From: VXYL01 sp964348085 | Lineage (GTDB): Bacteria > Pseudomonadota > Gammaproteobacteria > Pseudomonadales > Azotimanducaceae | DNA: 64,000 bases | Reading direction: 5' to 3' | NCBI GenBank assembly: GCA_964348085.1 | Contig: CAYGBI010000010.1 | Coordinates: forward strand, 1-64,000 | Part shown: piece by piece, positions 16,379 through 22,915 of the stretch | Numbering within the stretch: position 1 is the stretch's first letter | Layout: every line of letters starts with the position of its first letter | Translations under genes and position numbers: made by a program | The notes under the pieces: generated by a model | What the model was told of the DNA's origin: nothing | Database searches by the model: none | The model's input: only the letters and a program-made list of their open reading frames with translations

Positions 16379-17623
16379 TCAGCGGCTCTTGGCCCGGTTC
16401 ATGTAACTCGTCAAGTCCACGTCGCTGCGGAACGGCGAGTGCCGCTGTTCGACGTAGGCGATGTCCTCTTCGACGTAACGGCGCTCGCTGTGCAGATACT
16501 GCTCCACGGCGGTGCGCAGCCGAGGGTCGCGGATCCAATGCGCCGAGTAGGTGCGGCGGGGCAGATAACCGCGCGCGATTTTGTGGGCGCCTTGGGCGCC
16601 CGCCTCCACCCGCGCGAGCCCGTGGTGGATGGCGAAGTCGATGGCTTGGTAGTAGCAGGTCTCGAAGTGCAGGAAACGGTGGTCTTCGATGCAGCCCCAG
16701 TTGCGCCCGTAGAGGGTCGAGCCGCCGATGAAGTTGATCGCCCCGGCGATATAGCGCCCGGCGCGCTTGCAGAGGATGAGCAGCACCTGCTCGCCCATGC
16801 TCTCGCCGACGAGGCTGAAAAACTCGCGGGTCAGGTAGGGCGTGCCCCACTTGCGATTGCCGGTGTCGACGTAGAAGCGGTAGAAGGCGTCCCAGTGCGC
16901 TTCCCTGATGTCGCCGGTCAACCACTCGATCTCGATGCCCTCGGCCACGGCGTCGCGCCGCTCGCGGCGGATGTTCTTGCGTTTCTTCGACGCGAGCTGG
17001 GCGCTGAAGTCGTCAAAGCTCCCGTAGCCGTCGTTCTGCCAATGGAACTGTGTGTCCATGCGTTGTAGGCAGCCGATGTTGGCGGCGCGACGCCACTGGT
17101 CCTCGGGCATGAAGGTGAAGTGCAGCGAACTAACCTCGACCTGCTGGGCAACCTGCATGGCGACGTCGAGCAGTTGGTTCTCCACCTCCTCCCGGTCCGG
17201 TCCGGTGGTCGCCAACAGGCGGCGACCGGTGGCGGGGGTGAACGGCACGCTGACTTGCAGCTTCGGATAGTAGTGTCCGCCGGCGCGATAGAACGCCTCC
17301 GCCCAACCGCCATCGAACACGAACTCGCCACGGGAGTGCGACTTCAGGTACATCGGCACCACGCCGATGGCGTCGTCGACGCCGCCATCTCGTTCCGAGA
17401 GCGCCACATGGAACGGTTGCCAGCCGGTCTTGGCGCAAACGCTGCCGCTCTTCTCCAAGGCGTTGAGGAAACGGTGGTCGAGAAACGGGTTGTATTCGAC
17501 GCTTGCGGGGTTGGCGCAGCGATTCCACGCCGTCTCATCGATAGCACCGATGTCGTGCAAGACTCTGGCGGCGCGTTCCGTCAAGGGCGAACCAAGTCTG
17601 GAGGATGACTGCATTCTAGGCAT
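16379..17623 (-). CDS. FemAB-like GNAT family protein (DUF482/peptidogalycan biosynthesis type)
   Basis: A 414-residue protein resembling the DUF482 family of FemAB-like GNAT proteins, annotated as peptidogalycan biosynthesis proteins or GNAT acetyltransferases of unknown substrate. Typical stretches are NPASVEYNPFLDHRFLNALE, a DGGWAEAFYRAGGHYYPKL segment, and near the C-terminus ETCYYQAIDFAIHHGLARVE followed by AGAQGAHKIARGY. It is cytoplasmic, without a signal peptide. Its ATG (17623) lies inside the end of the halogenase-like gene: the two frames overlap by eight bases, indicating translational coupling. That pairing hints that it may modify a product of the flavoenzyme, but its biochemistry is not established. 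Confidence 0.85.
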   Translation of the reverse strand: MPRMQSSSRLGSPLTERAARVLHDIGAIDETAWNRCANPASVEYNPFLDHRFLNALEKSGSVCAKTGWQPFHVALSERDGGVDDAIGVVPMYLKSHSRGEFVFDGGWAEAFYRAGGHYYPKLQVSVPFTPATGRRLLATTGPDREEVENQLLDVAMQVAQQVEVSSLHFTFMPEDQWRRAANIGCLQRMDTQFHWQNDGYGSFDDFSAQLASKKRKNIRRERRDAVAEGIEIEWLTGDIREAHWDAFYRFYVDTGNRKWGTPYLTREFFSLVGESMGEQVLLILCKRAGRYIAGAINFIGGSTLYGRNWGCIEDHRFLHFETCYYQAIDFAIHHGLARVEAGAQGAHKIARGYLPRRTYSAHWIRDPRLRTAVEQYLHSERRYVEEDIAYVEQRHSPFRSDVDLTSYMNRAKSR

Positions 17624-19202
17624 TTTCGGCCGAGAAGACGCGATCGCTAAGCAGCAGCCTCGCCGCGTTCAGCAGCGGCGGCAGCAAGCGATCCGAAAAT
17701 CCGTGCTCGGCGACGATGCCTTGCGTGATCGACCGCACCGTGTCCGCGCCGCGGCTTCGTTCGACGCGCCGCACGAGGTGCGCCACGAGCGGGCTGACGG
17801 GGAGATCGGCGCGCTGTTCGCCGCGCACGGCATAGCCGGACTCGAAGCGCCCGTCGCCGAGCACGGCGGTGCGCACGAGGGCGAGCCCCGGCGCCAGCGT
17901 GGGCCGCAACTCGCCGACATCCTCGGCCACGGTCAAAGGCGCCGCGGCATTGACGGCCGTGGCGAAGTCCTCCGGAAGTTCGCCGCGGCTCAGCACGGCG
18001 CGCTCGTAACCGGCGGCCGCCTGCCCCGATACCGCGCGCACGAACGCCTCCCGGGGCCGATAGCCCGAGCTCCTAGTGATGCGTCGGGCTTCCCAAAAGT
18101 AGGAATCCACGCTGCGGTTGCCGGCGTAGAACAAACGGGCAAGTTCGTGGAAGTGTTCGTACTGGGTGCGGTATAGCCGCTCGAACGCGTCGGCGGCGTC
18201 GGTGGCGATCGCCGGGTCGGTCAAGGCGGTGACGATGTACGCCGCGCCCAAGTGGGCGGCGGTGATGGCGAGATGCACGCCGGTCGAAAACAGCGGATCG
18301 ACGAAGCAGGCGGCGTCGCCGATCAACACATGGCCGGGTCCGGTCAGGGCCGTCGCGCAATACGACCAGTCCCGTACCGCGGCTGGTTCGGCAACCGGCC
18401 GACGATCACCCACCAAGCCGGCGATGCGCGGTGCGGCGGCGATTTGCTTGAGCAGGAACGCGAGCCGGCCCTGGCTGCGGATGGCCTGCGCGCCGATACT
18501 GCGGTCGACCACGGCGCCGATGCTCGACAACGCCCCGACACCCTCGCGCGCTGCGAGCGGGATCTTCCACAACCAGCCGTGGGCTGTGGACTCGATGAGG
18601 ATATTGCCTTGGTCCGGAGGGTCGAGATGGGCGGCGTCCGGGAAGTAGCCGTAGACGGCCAAGTTGCGAAAGAAGCGATCCCACGTCTTCAGCCCGAGCT
18701 TGCCGGCGACGAGCGACGATTGGCCGCTCGCGTCCACCACCATTCGGGCGTGTATGCGGCTGCCGTCGGCCAAGGTCACGCCGGTTGCCCGCGCGCCCTC
18801 GAAGATCACCTCCCGCACCGCGACCCCTTCCCGGACGTCCGTGCCGCAACTGCGGCTGTGTTCTAGGAGAATCTGGTCGAAACGCGGTCGCCAAACTTGA
18901 TAGGCGTGTGGAAAACGCCGGTTGGTCTCGCGGAAGTACCAACTCCACGGCTCGGCGTCGCGTCCCCAGCACATGGTGGCGCCCCACTTTTTGGTGAAGC
19001 CCTCCGCTTCGACGGCGCCGAGCACGCCGATCTCGTCGAGAATGGCCAATGTCGCCGGCAACAGCGATTCGCCGACATGGGCGCGGGGGAAACGCTCGCG
19101 CTCGAATAGGCGCACCGTGACGCCGGCGCGGGAAAGCAGCGTGGCGACGGTGCTGCCGGCCGGGCCGCCGCCGATGACGACGATGTCGACGCTGGCTGCC
19201 AT
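17616..19202 (-). CDS. FAD-dependent halogenase-like monooxygenase
   Basis: A 528-residue flavoprotein of the tryptophan/phenol/pyrrole halogenase group. The FAD-binding motif is VVIGGGPAGSTVATLLSRAG at the N-terminus, followed by FPRAHVGESLLPATL. The segment GFTKKWGATMCWG has a lysine where flavin-dependent halogenases carry the one that uses hypochlorous acid, and WLWKIP matches the WxWxIP motif that distinguishes halogenases from ordinary monooxygenases. The second FAD segment is GHVLIGDAACFVDPLFSTGV. The start is the ATG at 19202, giving MAASVDIVV. It is followed by the overlapping FemAB-like gene and divergent from the TVP38 fusion. It could be a halogenase or a geranylgeranyl-reductase-like relative; the two motifs favour the first. 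Confidence 0.8.
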   Translation of the reverse strand: MAASVDIVVIGGGPAGSTVATLLSRAGVTVRLFERERFPRAHVGESLLPATLAILDEIGVLGAVEAEGFTKKWGATMCWGRDAEPWSWYFRETNRRFPHAYQVWRPRFDQILLEHSRSCGTDVREGVAVREVIFEGARATGVTLADGSRIHARMVVDASGQSSLVAGKLGLKTWDRFFRNLAVYGYFPDAAHLDPPDQGNILIESTAHGWLWKIPLAAREGVGALSSIGAVVDRSIGAQAIRSQGRLAFLLKQIAAAPRIAGLVGDRRPVAEPAAVRDWSYCATALTGPGHVLIGDAACFVDPLFSTGVHLAITAAHLGAAYIVTALTDPAIATDAADAFERLYRTQYEHFHELARLFYAGNRSVDSYFWEARRITRSSGYRPREAFVRAVSGQAAAGYERAVLSRGELPEDFATAVNAAAPLTVAEDVGELRPTLAPGLALVRTAVLGDGRFESGYAVRGEQRADLPVSPLVAHLVRRVERSRGADTVRSITQGIVAEHGFSDRLLPPLLNAARLLLSDRVFSAENA

Positions 19203-19280
19203 GCGCAGTCGAGCGTAACCCACGAATCGACTTGGTGCATGGTATGTTGCGCATTCGTGGTGCAGCGCCAAGGAGCGTGC

Positions 19281-21413
19281 GTGAAACCGAGCCGAATCGT
19301 CCTCTTGGTCGCTCTCGTAGCGCTCATCGGGCTGTTCTTTTTCTTCGAACTGCAGCGTTTCCTCACCGTTGAGTACTTGGCGGCGCAACGGGAGAACATC
19401 TCGGCCTTCCAAGAACAGAATCCTTGGCTGGTGTTCGCTGTCTTCTTCGCCGTGTACGTCTTGGTTACCGCTTTGTCGTTGCCTGGGGCGGCCCTGCTGA
19501 CGCTTGTCGCCGGTGCGCTGTTCGGCTTTGGGACGGGCTTGATCTTGGTGTCCTTCGCCAGTTCCTTGGGCGCTACGCTTGCGTTCCTAGTGGCCCGTTA
19601 TCTCTTTGGGGATGCGGTGCGGGTGCGCTTTCAACGCCAGCTCGCCGCCATTAATCGGGGTGTCGAGAAGGACGGGGCGTTCTACCTGTTCGCCCTGCGG
19701 ATGGTGCCGTTGTTTCCGTTCTTCGCCGTCAACTTGGCCATGTCGGTGACGTCGATTGGCGTTTGGACGTTCTATTGGGTAAGCCAAGTCGGCATGTTGG
19801 CGGGCACCGCCGCTTACGTCTACCTCGGCGCCGAACTTGGCCAGATCGAGTCGATCAGCGGCCTCCTGTCGCCGGAGCTGGTCGGTGCTTTGGTGCTGGT
19901 CGGCCTGTTCCCGCTCATCGCCAAAAAAGCCCTCGACTACTACAAATCCCGAAAGGTGTTGCGACGCTTTAAGAAACCAAGACGCTTCGACACCAACTTG
20001 GTGGTCATCGGCGCCGGCTCCGGCGGCTTGGTCGCCGCGCTGATCGCAGCGACGGTGAAGGCCAAGGTAACGCTCATCGAGCGGCACAAGATGGGCGGCG
20101 ATTGCTTGAATACCGGCTGCGTGCCGAGCAAGTCCTTGCTGCGCTCGGCGAAGATGCTGAGCTATATGGCGAGAGCCGAGGAGTTCGGCTTCAAACGGGC
20201 TTCGGTAGAGTTCGATTTCGCCGACGTCATGGAGCGCGTACAACGCATTATCAAGCGGATCGAACCGAACGACTCCGTGGAGCGCTACACGGGCCTCGGC
20301 GTGGACTGCGTGATGGGCGACGCGACGATCATTTCGCCCTACGAAGTGCGGGTGGGCGAGCAGGTGATCGCCACCCGCAACATCGTCGTCGCCACCGGCG
20401 GCGTGCCGTTCGTGCCGCCCATTCCCGGCTTGGCCGAGGCGGGCTACTACACGTCGGATACCATCTGGGAACTGCGGACGTTGCCCCGGCGGCTGGTTGT
20501 TCTCGGCGGTGGGCCGATCGGCTGCGAACTCGCGCAGGCGTTTCGCCGGTTCGGTTCCGAAGTGACGCAGGTGGAACGCAATCCGCATCTTCTGATGCGA
20601 GAGGACGCCGACGTGATCGCGCTCATGCAGGCGCGGTTCCGCGCCGAAGGGGTGCGTGTGCTGACCGAGCATGTCGCCTTGCGCGTGGAGAACGGCGATG
20701 GCGAGCAACGCTTGATCTGCGCTCGGGGGGACGAGCAAGTGACGATTCCCTTCGATGCCATCTTGGTCGCGGTCGGGCGATCGCCGAACACGGCCGGCTT
20801 GGGGCTCGAGGAGGTGGGCGTCGACCTCGGGGCGAGGGGCGCGGTGGAAGTGGACGAATACCTGCGCACCAGTGTGCCGACCATCTACGCATGCGGCGAC
20901 GTGACGGGGCCCTACCAATTCACCCATACCGCCTCGCATCAGGCGTGGTATGCGTCGGTGAACCCCCTGTTCAGTCCGCTCAAGCGGTTCAAGGTGGATT
21001 ATTCCGTGATTCCTTGGACCACCTTCACGGACCCGGAGATCGCGCGGGTCGGCTTGAACGAGCAGGACGCCGAGCGCCAAGGCGTGGCCGTGGAAGTCAC
21101 CCGTTTCGATTTGGCGGAACTCGACCGCGCCCTAGCGGACGAAGAAGGCAAGGGCTTCGTCAAAGTGCTGACGCCGCCCGGCAAGGATCGCATCTTGGGC
21201 GTCACCATCGTCGGCCACCACGCCGGCGATCTCATGGCCGAGTTCATCCTTGCCATGAAATGGGGCCTCGGTCTCAAAAAAGTGATGAACACCATCCACA
21301 TCTACCCGACGCTCGCCGAATCGGCCAAGTTCGCGGCGAGCGCTTGGCGCAAGAAGCACGCACCGGAGGGGTTGCTCGAATGGGTCGGCAAGTTTCACGC
21401 CATGCGGCGCTAG
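19281..21413 (+). CDS. Bifunctional TVP38/TMEM64 membrane protein fused to FAD-dependent disulfide oxidoreductase
   Basis: A 710-residue fusion. Residues about 1-215 form a TVP38/TMEM64 (DedA-like) membrane domain with several helices and the family segments LSLPGAALLTLVAGALFGF and YLFALRMVPLFPFFAVNLAM. Residues about 240-710 are a pyridine nucleotide-disulfide oxidoreductase related to mercuric and lipoamide reductases: the FAD motif VVIGAGSGGLVAALIAATVK, the redox-active CLNTGCVPSK, the NAD(P)-binding LVVLGGGPIGCELAQAFRRF, and the C-terminal dimer domain. I use the GTG at 19281, which has AAGGAG five bases upstream. Similar fusions occur in other bacteria; a membrane thiol or metal redox role is plausible but unproven. 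The radical SAM gene follows after a repeat. Confidence 0.92.
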   Translation: MKPSRIVLLVALVALIGLFFFFELQRFLTVEYLAAQRENISAFQEQNPWLVFAVFFAVYVLVTALSLPGAALLTLVAGALFGFGTGLILVSFASSLGATLAFLVARYLFGDAVRVRFQRQLAAINRGVEKDGAFYLFALRMVPLFPFFAVNLAMSVTSIGVWTFYWVSQVGMLAGTAAYVYLGAELGQIESISGLLSPELVGALVLVGLFPLIAKKALDYYKSRKVLRRFKKPRRFDTNLVVIGAGSGGLVAALIAATVKAKVTLIERHKMGGDCLNTGCVPSKSLLRSAKMLSYMARAEEFGFKRASVEFDFADVMERVQRIIKRIEPNDSVERYTGLGVDCVMGDATIISPYEVRVGEQVIATRNIVVATGGVPFVPPIPGLAEAGYYTSDTIWELRTLPRRLVVLGGGPIGCELAQAFRRFGSEVTQVERNPHLLMREDADVIALMQARFRAEGVRVLTEHVALRVENGDGEQRLICARGDEQVTIPFDAILVAVGRSPNTAGLGLEEVGVDLGARGAVEVDEYLRTSVPTIYACGDVTGPYQFTHTASHQAWYASVNPLFSPLKRFKVDYSVIPWTTFTDPEIARVGLNEQDAERQGVAVEVTRFDLAELDRALADEEGKGFVKVLTPPGKDRILGVTIVGHHAGDLMAEFILAMKWGLGLKKVMNTIHIYPTLAESAKFAASAWRKKHAPEGLLEWVGKFHAMRR

Positions 21414-21420
21414 CCGCCGT

Positions 21421-21560
21421 GGTGAAAGTCCGCGTTGCGCCGAGAACGGTGAGGCGCCCACCGGGCAAGGCGCGACGAGGGAGCATGGCGGGCGATATTC
21501 GACCGAGGAGCGGCGATGCCGGACTGGATGCTTGGCCGTTCGAATGCCGCGTGACTTCCG
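21421..21560 (+). repeat. Structured repeat family 2, copy A
   Basis: A roughly 140-bp element between the TVP38 fusion and the radical SAM gene, clearly related to the copy at 33964-34105 (about 80% identical by eye). The left end is GGTGAAAGTC. The right end here is GACTTCCGGC, whereas the other copy has GACTTTCACC, the exact inverse of this left end. Inside is a pair CGTTGCGCC/GGCGCGACG that can form a stem with one G-T pair. It looks like a MITE-like element or a structured RNA. Confidence 0.75.
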
Positions 21561-21584
21561 GCAGTTAGGCGCGAGCAGGCGAAG

Positions 21585-22559
21585 ATGACTGACTTGATCG
21601 CCAGCGCGACCGTGCCACCGTCGGCGGGGGACGGTTTGCGCCGTCGCAAGTTTGCCGATCCTTTGCGCACGGCGGACGGCAAACGGCGCGCGAGCGTGTC
21701 GTTGCGTCGCTTGCGGACGCTTTGGCTCAATACCGGTACGTTGTGCAACCTCGCTTGCGAACATTGCTATATCGAATCCAGCCCGCGCAACGACCGGTTG
21801 GCGTACCTGAGCCGAGAGGAAGCGGGGACGTATCTCCGCGAAGTGGCGGCGCTCGGCCTCGACACCGAGGAGATTGGCTTCACCGGCGGCGAGCCGTTCA
21901 TGAACCCGGATTTCTTGGCCATGCTGGGCGACAGCTTGGCGGCGGGCCATCGGGCGTTGGTGCTCACCAACGCCATGCGCCCGATGATGAAGTGCGTTGA
22001 TGGTCTCTTGGCGTTGCATGGCCGCTACGGGCAACGCCTAACGCTGCGGGTGTCCGTGGACCATCACTTGGCGGCGAGGCATGAAGAGGAGCGCGGGCGG
22101 CGCTCTTGGGCGCCGACCATCGCCGGCCTGCGCTGGCTCTCAGCCAACGGCTTCAGCGTCCGAGTGGCGGGACGGCGCTTGTGGAACGACGACGAAGCGC
22201 GGTTGCGAACTGGCTTTCAAGCGTTGTTCGATGCCGAGGGCGTTAACGTGGATGCGTATTCGCCGCAGCAGTTGGTGCTGTTTCCGGAAATGGACGAAAC
22301 CGCCGACACACCGGAGATAACCACCGAATGTTGGGGTCTGCTCGGCGTGAAGCCGGAGGACATGATGTGCGCTTCGTCACGCATGGTGGTGAAGCGCAAA
22401 GGCGCAACGGCGCCGGAGGTGGTGACTTGCACGCTGTTGCCCTACGACGAGCAATTCGCGCTCGGGCGCACGCTCGCCGGCAGCTTGGGCGCTGTCGCCC
22501 TGAATCATCCGCACTGCTCCCGGTTCTGTGTGTTGGGAGGTGGACAGTGTTCGGGTTAG
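21585..22559 (+). CDS. Radical SAM protein with SPASM-like C-terminus
   Basis: A 324-residue radical SAM enzyme. After an N-terminal extension of about 50 residues comes the cluster-binding CNLACEHC (CxxxCxxC) within LWLNTGTLCNLACEHCYIES, then the SAM-contacting IGFTGGEPFMNP and VLTNAMRPM. The C-terminus has Cys-rich segments including NHPHCSRFCVLGGGQCSG and an internal ECWGLLG, suggesting an auxiliary cluster of SPASM/twitch type. Such enzymes modify peptides or small molecules, but no precursor peptide gene was found beside it. It is separated from the TVP38 fusion only by a repeat and may share its promoter. Substrate unknown; the stop codon abuts a family 1 repeat. Confidence 0.85.
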   Translation: MTDLIASATVPPSAGDGLRRRKFADPLRTADGKRRASVSLRRLRTLWLNTGTLCNLACEHCYIESSPRNDRLAYLSREEAGTYLREVAALGLDTEEIGFTGGEPFMNPDFLAMLGDSLAAGHRALVLTNAMRPMMKCVDGLLALHGRYGQRLTLRVSVDHHLAARHEEERGRRSWAPTIAGLRWLSANGFSVRVAGRRLWNDDEARLRTGFQALFDAEGVNVDAYSPQQLVLFPEMDETADTPEITTECWGLLGVKPEDMMCASSRMVVKRKGATAPEVVTCTLLPYDEQFALGRTLAGSLGAVALNHPHCSRFCVLGGGQCSG

Positions 22560-22661
22560 CGCCACGAAAGCCGTCGCCTATCGGCACCGCCTTTCACTCC
22601 AGCCTAGGCCGCCCTATCACTCCCTCGGACTTAGCGGCTGACGCCGCTAAGTCCGAGGGAC
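22559..22661 (+). repeat. Dispersed repeat family 1, best-preserved copy
   Basis: This copy begins on the last base of the radical SAM stop codon with GCGCCACGAAAGCCGTCGCC, continues with CACCGCCTTTC and GGCCGCCCTATCACTC, and ends in a perfect 18-bp hairpin (listed separately). It is the clearest example of the family layout: a unique left part followed by a palindromic right end. Confidence 0.75.
22621..22660 (+). terminator. Perfect 18-bp hairpin, possible terminator after the radical SAM gene
   Basis: The left arm TCCCTCGGACTTAGCGGC (22621-22638) and right arm GCCGCTAAGTCCGAGGGA (22643-22660) are perfectly complementary around a four-base TGAC loop. It lies 61 bp after the radical SAM stop and is followed by CTTGTCTGTTCTG, which is only weakly T-rich, so termination efficiency is uncertain. 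It is also the palindromic end of the repeat copy, so it may have arrived with the repeat. Confidence 0.6.
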
Positions 22662-22679
22662 TTGTCTGTTCTGATGGTT

Positions 22680-22710
22680 CCGCCCGCGGCACTCCGAGTG
22701 CCGCGGGCGG
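22680..22710. terminator. Second strong hairpin upstream of the glycosyltransferase
   Basis: CCGCCCGCGGCACTC and GAGTGCCGCGGGCGG are perfectly complementary across a single central base, giving a 31-base near-palindrome. There is no T-run, so it may be a transcription-attenuating structure, a protein-binding site, or a trace of an insertion end. From here to the glycosyltransferase start (about 200 bp) I see no gene beyond an 11-codon ATG frame at 22848 and no strong ribosome-binding site. Confidence 0.5.
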
Positions 22711-22915
22711 TGGTCGGACCGCCAACGGGCCGGCTTTCGGGGCCGACTAGCCGTGTGGTCGCCACCATGAGCGCCCCGACCGGCGCGGCGAGCGCAGCCT
22801 GGGTCCGAGGACGTCCGCGTCGCTCGCCGTCCCCGCCACCGCGCTCATGCGCTCGAACGAACATAGCGTGTCGGATGGTTGAAGAGGCAGCCGCCTTTCT
22901 GTCCAGCAGTTTGTG

